64,000 nucleotides of DNA, taken from Helicoverpa zea (lineage: Eukaryota; Arthropoda; Insecta; Lepidoptera; Noctuidae). Below the pieces are notes generated by a model. It worked only from the letters and a program-made list of their open reading frames with translations. It was not told the origin of the DNA and did not search any database. Positions 42,771 to 54,248 of the stretch are shown here, piece by piece. The stretch is taken from positions 17,174,001 through 17,238,000 of the forward strand of contig NC_061482.1 in NCBI RefSeq assembly GCF_022581195.2, written 5' to 3'. How positions within the stretch are numbered: the stretch's first letter is position 1; every line of letters starts with the position of its first letter. A program made the translations under genes and the position numbers.

Positions 42771-43330
42771 TAAAAAAAAATAAAAAAAAAATGTAAACTG
42801 AAAATCGCAAAAAGTCTTTGTATGTGTGGTCCATCATTACAAAAAAAATAAAAGCTTGTAAAAAGAGGAAGACCGTCTTCTGCCATAGAAGACATGATTG
42901 AGAAGAAGAATAAAAGAAATACAGCAATCCTTCCCCCCTAGAGATGTCAGATTAGACATCTGATCATCTTCCATAAGCATATGGCTAGAGACAAATCTGT
43001 AAATGTGCACAATGCAAGGGAAAACTTATATATTATGCGAAAAGTGTCATGTTGAGTTGTGTTCGAACAAAGACAACAATTGTTTTTATAAAATTCATAA
43101 ATAAGTAGAGCTATTGTTATTATAAAACTAAATATATGATTATTTTCAATGTTCCTAATTAAGAGCCAAATATGTTATGTAATAAGTTAATGCATACTGT
43201 ACCACACATGGAACATAATCAAAAAAAATAAATATCTTGAAAATTAATGAAGTTTAATTGTTATTGCTATCATTTATTATCTTTAGACATTATATAAAAC
43301 CACATATATTTTATAGACAACATTTAAAAA
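42770..43330. other. No gene recognised
   Basis: AT-rich unique sequence without exon-like stretches. Confidence 0.3.
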
Positions 43331-43420
43331 AATCATGCATTGTAGGTTATTCTTAATTTTGGGACGACTATTTTGTGCTTATTTCTAGTATTCAATTCAA
43401 GTTTTACTCCAAGAAATTAT
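43330..43420 (-). repeat. LINE fragment next to the inverted array unit
   Basis: On the minus strand 'tactagaaataagcacaaaa' and 'tcgtcccaaaatta' match the LINE piece that follows array units 1 and 5. Unit and LINE have the same order and orientation here as in those units. Confidence 0.55.
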
Positions 43421-43626
43421 AACATCTATTATAACCGACCCTGTTCTGATCAAGTTAACAAATATCATCACAATATTTCGAAACACATGATTTTATATTT
43501 TTCTTGACATAATTACAAACGTTATTATAATACATTTATTTACAAACTTACTATTCTACTTCTAATACTATATTTACAAACTAAATTAATAATTAATTTT
43601 ATGTACAATCAAGATTAAAAACACGC

Positions 43627-44075
43627 CTAGGAGTTCCTTCGGCGTCGGCGCGTGATGACCATCATATTTCTTAGCCAACTCAGCGGCATGTTTTGAAAGT
43701 TTAAATTTACGGCTGTCAGTTTGGGACGGCTTTGAACTATCGCTACTGGCTTCACAATTGGCACAGATTTTTTCTTAAAGTTTACAGGTCCTAGGCACAC
43801 CGCCTGTGTTTTCATTATTGTTGTTTTTGGTCTTCCTCGCGCCATCGATATAATGAACGCGAGTACTTTGAAGGGGCAAGTATTTTTCTCCCGTTTTTCC
43901 TCGCGAACACTCATTTTAAACAAAATAACTGCGTATTTGCTGTCGTTAAAAACTATTTTCGTTTTGTGTGTGGCGTGACAATTTTGGTATCTTCTTTCAA
44001 ATCGGAATTAAGTTTACTCACTTTTGACATTGCGTATAGTTGATCAGTAGCGTTGCCAGCATTTCTTGTGCAACT
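43627..44075 (-). pseudogene. Inverted, divergent copy of the array unit
   Basis: On the minus strand, after a leader with ATDQLYAMSKVSKLN, comes KIVFNDSKYAVILFKMSVRE and then EKREKNTCPFKVLAFIISMA, RGRPKTTIMKTQAVCL, in one uninterrupted frame to 43627. It lacks the roughly 100-bp GC-rich block ('ggccgccgctattggcgtcg') that every array unit has between 'gagaaaaatact' and 'aaagtactcgcg'. It is therefore not a recent copy of an array unit but a sister with the older structure. The gene of origin is not recognised. Confidence 0.65.
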
Positions 44076-44079
44076 GAAG

Positions 44080-45215
44080 AAGAAAGAAATACATATTTAT
44101 GTGTATGAATAATAATACGGTGATAGGTTTTGTTGATATATAGAGCTATATTTAGCTATATAGAGTAAGAACCCATCTGCCGCATTAGGCACGTCCTGTA
44201 AGGGTAGAATATGTAAGGTTGGGTATGTAAATAAATGTATGTAAATAAATAAATAAATATAATTTTGCATGAATAACTGCTTCCATACAACATCTGTCGA
44301 TGTGTTGTAAATCTTTGAAGTTCAATGGGTTCGGATGTGATTTTCAGCTCTAAAAAGTTGGTTAGTGTATTTGACGTATCTGCGTATAATGCTGAACCAA
44401 TGGTCAAAGTTAGCATTGAAGAGTGAGTATATCAATAGATTGACTTGGCCAAAACTGCACGAAAGATCGCATAGTTTACTTAAGCACAAACGCAACTCGT
44501 TCAAAGTTTTTTTATTATCTATACTTATAATAAATCTGTAGAGAGGTCAATTCTGTACATGAAATATATTTCCAAAATAACTATCAAGGGGTGATTAGTG
44601 ATCCATACTGATGCCAAAAATGCAATCAGTAAAATTTTTGTCTGTCTGTCTGTTCGTTATGGAAACAAAAACTACTTGACGGATTTTAACGAAACTTGGC
44701 ACAATTATTCTTTATACACCTGGGCAGGTTATAGGATACTTTTCATCATGCTACGGTCAATAGGAGCAGAGCAGAAAAGGGAAATGTTGGGAAAACGGGA
44801 GAAGTTACTCCATTTTTTTAAGCTTCCGTCGCGTGTGCAGCCTTAATGGTTAAAGCTACACAGTAACCATGTATGACGGAAATGTTTTCCTTAAAATTAT
44901 GTAAAAAAGATTCCAAGACAGCATATATCTATCATTTATGGTTGACTCACAATAACACGAGTAACTCTCGATAGCTTAGCAGTTAGGCACTTTCTGATTA
45001 TATTTGTCTACTATTACATTTATAACACTGTTGCTCACACTAATTTAAAAAAGTTAACTTTTGTTGTTATTTCATTAAATAGGTAGGTAAGTATTAGTTA
45101 TTTTGGTGGAAACTATTAATAAATAGTTTACATTTTATTTCTTTTTAGGTGAAATTTAGATAGCCTGGTGTTTATTATTTCTTCCTCGCTTTGCACAAAG
45201 TACGAATCTAATCGC
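44080..45215. other. No gene recognised; decayed SINE-like fragment
   Basis: A short piece at about 44625-44720 ('tctgtctgtctgttcgttat', 'tacttgacggattttaacga') has the look of a moth SINE/LINE 3' region. The rest is unique and AT-rich, with aaat repeats at about 44240. Confidence 0.35.
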
Positions 45216-45283
45216 AGAAGCTAGTTAATATTAGGTAAGTTAACTATGGTAAAATAAAATAGGCAATGAAATGTATAACAAAC

Positions 45284-45417
45284 CGGTCTTGCACGGCCGC
45301 CGGTGCACGATGACTCGACACCGCGTGCGCTGTGTCGCCTTGTTGGAATGCACGGCGCCGACCACACAATGAATTTGCTGCATTTCCACCAGGGTTTGCA
45401 GGGAGACCTGGAATCGT
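45284..45417 (-). CDS. Candidate internal exon, gene unknown (exon 3 of a possible gene)
   Basis: This is a GC-rich 134-bp block with a good acceptor (gattccag) and a weak donor (gttt). All three frames are open, so the frame is undecided. If joined in phase to the candidate exon at 46144-46235 it reads GLPANPGGNAANSLCGRRRA. No domain is recognised. It could be an exon, a CpG-rich regulatory block, or an old repeat. Confidence 0.25.
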
Positions 45418-46143
45418 TTAATAAACGTCCAAGCAATTTGTTAACTCATTGAGCACAGGGATAAATGGGAAATTTACTTTAAATTGTTTATTTCAATACG
45501 AGGGTCACAGTGCATAACTCATTACTCTATAATGCGTTGTAATGCACTATTATCACTAGTATTATTCTGTGAAACGCCACACACACCCAAAATAATTGCT
45601 TAAGAAACAAAGGAATGACTGGGCACTTTTCCGTGATCGGCACGACTAACTTAAAATTGGATTTGTCGCAGCCTAAAGTACTAATACTCCTCTAAACCAT
45701 GTTTATTTATGAGAAAGGGATATCTTAAACCGCGTGTGTAAAAAACCAAAACCTAAACAGCAGAACGGCTTACACAAAAATGCCGAATTTTTTAGCATTG
45801 CCATCAATCGACAGTACAGGCCAGTTAGCTGACCATTTCGCTAGATGTACATAATTTTTCTAAAATGTTTTCACAAATGTGTTCACATCGAAAACTTTTC
45901 AAAACACCGACAAAGTTTTTACTAAAAATTTATCCAAACCATGGTTTAACAACTTTCTTAGAATTTTTCCAAAATTCAAATTTAGAACAGACTCTTACGC
46001 AAGCAGACCTAACCCTTTTGATGTTAATAATATATTCCAGTTATTAAAATCTTTTGAAACACACATAAAGTCCTTAAAACCAAGATTTCGTATAGGTGCC
46101 CGTTTTTTCTATAAGTATAGGTAAATTAATAAAGATTTCAAAC

Positions 46144-46235
46144 CTTTATAGTCGCGGTCTTCAAGCAAAGGTTGCAGCCATCTAGCAGATATTGTCCGTC
46201 GTGGTATCTTTCTCCTCGTGCTTGGCCAGCTCATG
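46144..46235 (-). CDS. Candidate exon with ATG, gene unknown (exon 2 of a possible gene)
   Basis: A strong acceptor (attttattttcag) is followed by ATG at 46234-46232 and an open frame MSWPSTRRKIPRRTISARWL then QPLLEDRDYK. It ends at a weak donor (gtttga). The Arg-rich peptide is unlike anything I recognise. Confidence 0.25.
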
Positions 46236-46763
46236 CTGAAAATAAAATGCACAGTTACTTCTTCAGTTAATAGAGTTTCAGTAAAATGGTGGGCCGGACG
46301 GCATCATGTCACTAAAGGATGTGCTGATAAACCATGTGGTCAACCACAGTCGCAGCATATGCTGAGCACGTGCTTTCCTTTGCGCACGCACCATGCTGGA
46401 CTAAACCGACGACAACGAGGAAGACATACCTATCTAAATGTGACATGGCGGTACTACAGAACACACATAATATAAGCCCAAACACGAGGTAGTTCAGTTC
46501 GTTAAATATTTAAAATTTTAACTTGTATTTTTTTTTAATTTATGTGGAGGTAGAACAAAAGTACTTCGAATGATGCAACATTTTTGTGAATTACTTGCAT
46601 TACTTATGCCTTTCTTAACTAGTGTTAACTATTACTTTATGAACTAAGCCATATTAAACTAGTAAATTAGCAAGAATAAGCAAAGCAGTACAGAGAACAT
46701 AAAAATAAAAATTTTATTGCTTTGTAGTACGTGTGTGAATTTGTGTGCTGTTCAAAACTTACC

Positions 46764-46960
46764 CTAATTCGGGATTTCCAGACAACAAATACACTACAAC
46801 ACAAGACTTTTAAATTAATTTCAAAATTAAACGGCCATGTCTGCTAGATTGCTCGACAAGACGGAAAGTGGTAGGTGGTCAACGCCGGATCAGCCTAGAA
46901 GCGACTAGCGAGGCTGGGCTGAGCGCTCGCGCCTCTGCATCGATCGAAATCATTCGTTCG
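46764..46960 (-). promoter_or_regulatory. GC-rich candidate non-coding first exon
   Basis: A GC-rich block in AT-rich DNA ends, on the minus strand, at a consensus donor gtaagt (46763-46758). The only ATG (atggccgtttaa) closes after three codons, as expected for a 5' UTR. Together with the two downstream candidate exons it would form the start of a minus-strand gene. Confidence 0.3.
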
Positions 46961-47247
46961 GTTCATTCCTCGCATTGAAAACTATCACAATCATGCAACG
47001 TTCCGTTACACGTTACTATCCACTTTACGTACAAATTAAAGTACTTAGATAGGATTAATTGATAGAAAAGGAGTCTTACCTTTCTTTATGACTAACAGCC
47101 TTACTTATAAACGTGAATTAAATAATAAGTAACACTTAGTATGTAAAAGGTTTATTAGTATTTTAAAACTAGATGTTGTTAGTTCAAAATTGTGCACTGA
47201 TGGGAACGAATGATTGTTGAACTGTGATTGAGTGATCGGACCGAACA

Positions 47248-47637
47248 CAGGGGCCCGATTCTCCTAATTTTACTTAAGTGACATACGATTCACGTTCGAC
47301 TGAGATCCAATCCCGACTCAATTACGATTGAAGCGTATGTGGCATTCCGCAATTTTTTCTTTGAAATAAACCTTGTTTATCCTTTTCTGTCATTCAATAA
47401 TGAATCATTTTGTGTGCAAATGATTTACGATTACAATATGATTGTAGAACAAACTACCGTATAGACTAAAATCACCAAAATAGCAGACCAATCGCAAACC
47501 AATCGAATGTCGTTCGAATACGATTGGTCTTATGTTAGTAGCAGAATGCCCGATGGTTAAAACTGCTATTGCGATCATATTGCGATTCAATTTCTATTCG
47601 ATTTTCACATTCTTAACTTAGGAGAATCGGGCCCCTG
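47248..47637. mobile_element. MITE with perfect CAGGGGCCCGATTCTCCTAA ends (copy 2)
   Basis: It starts CAGGGGCCCGATTCTCCTAA and ends with the exact complement. It is 390 bp and non-coding, with internal 'gaccaatcgcaaaccaatcg' that echoes 'gattggtttgcgattggtct' of copy 1 (2792-3123). CAGGG ends suggest hAT, but I see no 8-bp duplication. Confidence 0.8.
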
Positions 47638-47869
47638 GTCTTTTCATGTATTGTACAGAACAGGGTGGAGTGAAAAAAATTTTGCTCAAATCTCCTGTAT
47701 TATTAATTGATGAACATAATAGCTCTATTCATGCAAAAATCAAAGGTCCACGACTTTATTTTCAGGTGGCGCATTGAGAAAATTGTTTCAAAAAGCGAAT
47801 ATTCATACTTATTAGCCTACCCTCAAAAATAATTATTCTTACTTGTTTGGCTTACAAATACATATATAC

Positions 47870-48010
47870 ATTTTTAGGGTTCCGCAGCCAAAGGGTAAAA
47901 CGGGACCCTAATGTTTTCGCTCCTTTGTCCGTCCGTCCGTCTGTCACCAGGCTCATGAACCGTGATAGTTAGAGAGTTGAAATTAACAACAAATACTGAA
48001 GACTATTACA
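47870..48010 (+). repeat. Dispersed moth repeat with (gtcc)n
   Basis: 'tagggttccgcagccaaagg', gtccgtccgtccgtctgtc and 'ctcatgaaccgtgatagtta' are the same family as 23245-23525, truncated. Confidence 0.55.
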
Positions 48011-48119
48011 AGCTTTTATTATACTTGTAGATAATGTTTGTATCTATGTATCTATCTATGTGTGTTCGGGCGGAATTTTACAACTCAATTTTAAGGCACT
48101 TGCCCTCAACCGATTGAGC

Positions 48120-48235
48120 TGAAAGTCAAAGTCAAATCATTTATTTCATTTAGGCCTTTACAAGCACTTATGAATGTCAAAAATTATAAATAAGGTTGAT
48201 TCTAGTTGCCCAAGTTACGACAAGCTTTTAAAACA
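48120..48235 (-). repeat. LINE tail, family of 36179-36852
   Basis: On the minus strand 'gtgcttgtaaaggcctaaat' and 'gaaataaatgatttgacttt' are the characteristic 3' end. Confidence 0.65.
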
Positions 48236-48424
48236 TATAAATTGTGTCAAATATGTATGTTACATTTAAAATGTCGTAATAAGTTGAGTAAAGTTATAGT
48301 AAGAGATTACCTATTTTTTTTCTTTTTGGTGCATTTAAATAAAAGCTTGTTTTTTTTTTAAAAAAATTACCTTTTATTTTAAATCGGTTCCGTAGTTTTT
48401 GAGTTTATCCATTACAAACAATAA

Positions 48425-48790
48425 AGCCACAATTTTTTCATCATCATCTGCTTAGCTTTTTCGGTCTTCCAGTATTTTACAAGGAGCAACTGCCTATCTG
48501 ACCTCCTCAACTCAGTAGCCCTGGTAACCTCATACCCTTTGTTAAGACTTGTGTCAAGCTTACTGGCTTCTGACCACCCGTAACGACTGCCAAGGATGTT
48601 AAATGACAGCCGGGACCTACAGTTTAACATGCCACCCGAAACACAGTCATTGGTGTCTAAGATATACCTACTTAAAAAGTATATATGTATGTACCAACTT
48701 AGAAAAGTTGCATTGGTACTTGCCGGACCTGGAATCGACCCCACGCAATCACACTTGAGAGGCTGGTTCTTTGCCCACTAGGCCACTATC
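48425..48790 (-). mobile_element. tRNA-derived SINE, near full length
   Basis: This is the inverted counterpart of 28288-28690. It includes the tRNA-like head with a one-base-variant B box (ggtcgattcc on the minus strand near 48735), the body with 'ccgggacctacagtttaaca' on the plus strand, and the tail at 48425-48480. Confidence 0.75.
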
Positions 48791-48799
48791 TATGACTTT

Positions 48800-50270
48800 T
48801 TGTTTGCGTCGTATTACGCCTACTGATTTCAAATAGCAACAAGTTGCACGTTCAGGTGATGCTATCTACTTGATAAGATGCTATTTTGTTTTATGTACGA
48901 CGTTTTACTCTTCTAAATTCTTAATTTGTTAATATTGCTCAACAGTGACGAATTAACGTTATATGAAAGTTTTTGACGAGCACTTTCTTTTAGTCTATCG
49001 CAGCCAAGTGAAAATCCAGCGCGAAGAAGGTGCTTTCGCCCATTAAAAAACTGTATGGTTTTTATTATTTCCATATAAATATTTTTATTTACAATATACA
49101 CCACACACTTACATATACAAACTTTTTTATAAACTATGTTATGTTAGTGTCAGCTATCTGCCCCAGAATTAAATAACTTGCTGGTCAAGAGTTTTCTTAC
49201 GACATACGCCTCATCGCTGTTTGGAAAAGTGCCCATGCTCCTTTATTTATTTTTTTAATGCAATTCCTGCTTCATTGTCTTTCCAGAAAACGTCGAAAGC
49301 ACTTCCTATCTCTTCCACCCACGGAGGAGTAAAACTTTTTTACTAGAACACTTGAAACCTTAGGTTTTTACACTTCCCAGGTTTCCACTATAAGGCTACG
49401 AAAGTAGATTTTCTGCAGGTCACTGTCTAAGGTCTACTAACAATGTTACATTGTGTAAGAGAGTCACGAGACATTTTTCGAGTTTTGTCGTATATATGCT
49501 AATTGACCGACACAGCCGAGTTGGTACCTCGGGCCGTCGGCCCTATGAATGACGAGTGTGTCATAAGATGAGCGAACCAGGGACGAAATCTTATAAGTAG
49601 GTATTTTATAGCGGTCATATGTACTTTTAGAGAACCCGCTCACTACAAACTTTTGTCGGCCGTAAGTATGGAAATATATGGAAGTAAACACATTGTCGGT
49701 GGCAATGCGCATATAGCGACTAGCCAAGTTAAAAAAAAAAAAAAGTAAACACAACAACGATCAGATCACTAGGCCTGTATCAGACCGACTGAAAACATTC
49801 ATTTGAATCATGATTGAAGATCATTATGGCGTTAGTAACTCTGTCGGTCCCGCTTCCACAACGAAACTACTAATCGTTTTAGAATGTGGCAATAAGTCTA
49901 CGAACTGAAAAAGGGCAAGACTTATATCCAGTTACGGGAAGTAGTAATGCCTAACGCTGAGACTACGATTGATGGATAAGGGCAAAAAGAAGCACTATTT
50001 AAAACTTTGGTTAGGTTAACCTGAAATCAGACTCCATACTTAATAAAAAAAGGCAGGACCGCCTATCATAATAAACACGGCTTAACTTTCATCACACGAA
50101 CAATAACAACAGATGTTTCACAAACTAAAAGTTCCACAACATTACGTATACAAAAGCAAGAATAATTCATAACTAACATTAATTTAAGTTGTTTTGTTTG
50201 TTGCTCGAAGTAAAGGTAGGTTTCGGAAGCAAGTTGCCGACCGCAAGGGACGCGACTTCGGTACTGGTTT
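48800..50270. other. No gene recognised
   Basis: Mixed unique sequence. The 97-codon minus frame at 49464-49757 and others are without motifs. A run of A's at about 49730-49744 may mark an old retroelement end. Confidence 0.3.
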
Positions 50271-50274
50271 ATTA

Positions 50275-50430
50275 AGACATCATCTGCCTAGCCCTTTTCC
50301 CAACAATCTCAGGGTCGGCTTCCAGTCTAACCGGATAATCACCAGCAGCTGAGTACTAGTGGTTTACAAGAGAGCAACTGCCTTTGCGACCTCCTCAACC
50401 CAGTTACTCTGGCAACCCAAAAGTCCTGGG
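50275..50430 (-). repeat. tRNA-SINE 3' fragment
   Basis: On the plus strand 'tctgcctagcccttttccca', 'ggtcggcttccagtctaacc' and 'gcctttgcgacctcctcaac' are the complement of the SINE 3' half. Confidence 0.65.
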
Positions 50431-50771
50431 TACTGGTATAGATATACGTATTTACAAGAAATCGTTATGGATCGAAGATTGCGGCAGCAGCACGTGCGGT
50501 CCGCAGTTGCAATCGGCAGCTAGCTTCTAAAACGTACCTTAGCTCAGCTGGATAGGTTCATTACATACTTTTACTAACTCTGTCTATGTCTGGGCACTTT
50601 GGATGTAGCTACTATCTAGTCCTAAGCTCGAATGAAATTTAAATTATTTTGTGGTCAAAGGTCCTGCTTATTGTATTTGAGAAAGAGGTTCATTATGTGA
50701 AAACAAGGAATACAATTATAAACTACTGTCCGTCTTCGAAAATATATAGCCTAGGTTACTCAGGAACACTT

Positions 50772-51212
50772 TCAACGGACGAGTTGGATGGGAGTTTGAA
50801 TTTTTCCGCGTACGCGTACCTGGACGGCGAAGTTTGATATACTTCTACTTTGTATTTGTACTTCCTGATCGTACTGGTTTTGGAGAGCGGTGATAGGGTC
50901 GTCAGGAAGGGTCGGGGTGTGCCTTGGTCGGCGGAGCTTGCTCCTCCGCGATGGTTCGTATCGGGCGGCCGATTCGATCAATGGATTTCGATGCTCGATT
51001 GCACCGTCGAAGTAACGCTTGGAAAGGCGTTTGAGGAATTGCACCACGGTAGGCACTCTCAGATCGACATGTAACATTTCATTACTGACATAGAATTGCG
51101 CACCGGTTATTCTACGAAAGAATTGGTTCTGCAGTACCTGCAATCGATGGATATGACGGGGTTTGGCGTGGGAGAATATAACTCCCGCATAAGTCATGAT
51201 GGGACGGATCAC
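50772..51212 (-). pseudogene. Jockey-like LINE ORF2 C-terminus
   Basis: The protein reads IRPIMTYAGVIFSHAKPRHI, FFRRITGAQFYVSNEMLHVD and PTVVQFLKRLSKRYFDGAIE in one frame. It is the same element family as the insert at 9751-10497. No poly(A) is evident and the 5' part is missing. Confidence 0.8.
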
Positions 51213-51354
51213 AAAGGCTCAGTTTACTTTAATGACAGCTTGCTTGAAGCAGTGGTCAGAGCATAAAGACGACTCGACATTTATTGTGCGGAATTGATAC
51301 CGGCTTTCAACCAATAGATGGCGCTGTATGTCCGGAATAAATTTTATTTTTATT

Positions 51355-51505
51355 TCTTGTACAATACAAACTATCATATGTCCTTTTTCAGGTTCAAAAC
51401 TATGTCTGTACCAAATTTCACAAAAATCGGTTCAGAAGTTTAGGCGTGAAGAAAACACAGACAGAGTTTCTTTCGCATTTACCTATAATATTACTTTGGA
51501 CTAGT
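51355..51505 (+). repeat. SINE-like repeat, 3' part
   Basis: 'caaactatcatatgtccttt', 'tctgtaccaaatttcacaaa' and 'tttcgcatttacctataata' identify the dispersed family of 6315-6535. Confidence 0.55.
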
Positions 51506-52136
51506 TTAGATCGTGTTTGAGGCGTTTACCTTTAAGTGAGTTTTACACTACTTTTGATTGTCAATAGTTATAAGGTATGTATAGTGTGAACATTCATTGG
51601 TAAACCTAATAAATAAAATATTAACTACGTTTACGTATATGAACTTCCTAGTTCAAAAATTGCATTGTATAATTTTCTCGAAGTCAACCTACTTAAAATG
51701 TAAGTCAAATATTCTAAACACTTCTGTCTATGGATTTCCTTGTCGATTTTTCTCCATGAGACCAACTTCTTGAGACCGTGCACCTGACTTTGTATTTTCT
51801 TTAGAACCTGTAATAGGTATATAGGATCACTACATAGTATAAAACAAAGACGCTTTATCTATCCCTGTATCCCTATTCCCGTATCCGTTGTGCACTTAAA
51901 TATTCCAAACTACGCAACGAGGGTTCCATGAGGGTTTTTTTAAAGATGGAGTGATTAAAGAGGAAGGTTTATATTTGTTATAACATAAATTAAATAGTAG
52001 GGAAATACTGTTATTCCGAGCGAAGCCGGGGCGAGTCGCTAGTGTATGAACTAAAAATCTTTTGACTTTGGGTCGTTCGCTTGGATCAAACTGCACGACG
52101 GAATTTTGATCTAATAAATAATTTTGTCGTACCTTA

Positions 52137-52174
52137 GGCCCGGTTCCCACTACGCCGGACCGGCAGATCTGCCG
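52137..52174 (+). repeat. Harbinger left terminal inverted repeat
   Basis: GGCCCGGTTCCCACTACGCC, then the palindrome-rich 'ggaccggcagatctgccg'. It pairs with 55675-55712. Confidence 0.92.
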
Positions 52175-52329
52175 CGCCGGTAAATCTGCCGGAAGGGCTA
52201 GTGGCTGTACAATTTATATGAAGCTATTCACATTATCCCGGGTCCGGCATTTTTGCCGAGCCCGGCATTTTTACCGAGCGTTTTGTCACTACGAATTGCC
52301 GGCAGAACGACCGGGCCCGGAGTAATGTG

Positions 52330-52442
52330 AACGAGTTTGTGCCGGTATCTGTCCCCCGCTCGCCCCGCTCGTGCTCCCCTCGCCCCGCCCGTGTTCCACT
52401 CACGTCATTCGGCTCGCATTTTCTGGTAAAAGTAGACGTTTA
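52330..52442 (+). promoter_or_regulatory. C-rich upstream region of the MADF gene
   Basis: Short repeats of 'ccccgctcg' and 'ctcgccccgc' lie between the terminal repeat and the ATG at 52445. This is the likely promoter of the plus-strand gene. Confidence 0.4.
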
Positions 52443-52444
52443 GC

Positions 52445-52619
52445 ATGGATATTCAAGCAGAAACTTTAATTACGCTTGTCCAAGAGAGACCTGTTCTGTG
52501 GGATAAGACCGAAGACGTCTATAAAGACAAAAACTTAAAGTTAGCAGCATGGCGTGAAGTATGTTTAATACTGAAACCAAACTTCGATGAACTGGATGAA
52601 AAAGAAAGAAAACAGTACG
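52445..52619 (+). pseudogene. MADF gene exon 1
   Basis: This exon encodes the first MADF helices from MDIQAETLITLVQERPVLWD and ends in phase 1 at CAGTACG|gtgagt. Confidence 0.85.
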
Positions 52620-52666
52620 GTGAGTTTTTAATGTTTTATTGATAAAATGTAAATGCATTGATAAAG

Positions 52667-53341
52667 GAGATGGCCAAATTTTCATAGAAAAAAAACCCAG
52701 AATCGACAGCAATGAAATGGTTACCAATAGGTTCTTTATGATAGACCTTTGATGGTGCCAAAAAATCCAGACTGAAATCCATGGGGTATAGGAGCTATTT
52801 CATATTATCGCAAAAATAGGTTATGTTGAATATATGTTGATTTTAAAGATTATTAACATCAAGGGACATAAAAAAGCAAAGTAAACTAACATTATACAAG
52901 CCACTAGTAACAACCCCATAGTTTCAGAGTTGGCCTGGTGATTAAAAGGTCTTGTATTTAACCACTCCAGATACGATTAAGCACCGACCTTACCTACTTG
53001 GAGAGGTTTCGCAGTTACATGCAACCTTCACAACTGGCTATGAAATGTTTTTGGAGAAATTGTCTTTGAAAATCGCGCCATGTGACATTGTCAAATATAA
53101 CAAATGACTTAGCAATGTAAAACGGTCCAATCACGAGTCTGCATTCAACTTCTAACGAACATCAAACAGTAAAAGTAAACTTTTTTGTGAACTAAAATCT
53201 TGATCGAAAAAACGTTATAAAAAGAGAACCCCATGGTTTTTAGATGTTTTGAAATACTTTTTAAAATCCACAAATTATACTGAATCCAATCATACATATG
53301 AAGTTCCTGTCGACTCTGGGTTTTTTTTTGGCCATCTCCTT
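52667..53341. mobile_element. Nested MITE-like element inside the Harbinger
   Basis: The left end 'ggagatggccaaa' and, after a 12-bp difference, 'aaaaaacccagaatcgacag' pair with the right end 'ctgtcgactctgggtttttt' and 'ggccatctcc'. The 675-bp segment has no open frame of note. It fills the MADF intron and ends one base before the transposase stop codon. It may be a separate insertion or a duplicated segment of the host transposon. No target duplication is clear. Confidence 0.5.
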
Positions 53342-54248
53342 TTATTTTATAGCTGCTGCCTGCCACGGAACGGAACCAATATCCGAAACAAAATAATTAG
53401 TAAATGATGTCCGTATAGCGTTGGCATTAGGGCCACCTCGACTTGACACATTCCGATTCATGGGTGTCGTTTCTTGTTCTTGTCTATGTTCTATATTTTG
53501 GTAACTTTCAAAATTTATACCATCTTTTTCTCTTACAAAATTATGTAAGACTGTACAAGCTTTAATTACTTGAATTGCTGTGTCTACGTTCAGATCTATA
53601 GCTCGATGGATTATTCGCCACTTATTTGCCAGAATACCAAAAGCGCACTCAACATACCTTCTTGCTCGACTTAGTCTATAGTTAAAAATCTTTTTATCAG
53701 TATTCAAATGTGTACCTCCATATGGACGTAGGAGATTAGGTGTTAAAGCAAAGCCTTCATCGCCAATAAGTATAAACGGTAATTCTTCGTGCAAGTTTTC
53801 ATGAAGCGGTCTAGGCTTTGGTACATTTAAAGTACCATCATTGATCTTTTGCCAAAATGTACTATCCTTTAATATAGTAGAATCGCATTCCTTGCCATAT
53901 GAGCCCACACTAATAAAAATAAATCGGTACTCTGAATCGACAACTGCCATTAATACAAAAGAATAATACTCCTTGTAATTAAAGAACATAGAACCACTCT
54001 TGGCTGGTTTCAAAATTCTGATATGTTTGCCATCTACTGCTCCAAGACAGTGAGGAAAGTTGGCTTTTCTTTCGAATCCTGAAACGATGTCCTCCCATTC
54101 TCTCTCAGTATCAGGCAGCTTAAGGAAATCTGTCTTTAGGTTTTCCCAAATGACGTGGGTCATTTCTTTTATTAGTTTACTTATTGTCGAAACGCCTACT
54201 CTGTATGAGTAATGTATTTCTTTGAATGAACATCCTGAAGCTAAATAT
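53342..54248 (-). CDS. Harbinger transposase exon 2 (catalytic domain)
   Basis: This exon encodes YLASGCSFKEIHYSYRVGVS through the DDE domain to SDIGSVPWQAAAIK. The stop lies at 53342-53344, directly beside the nested repeat end. Confidence 0.95.
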
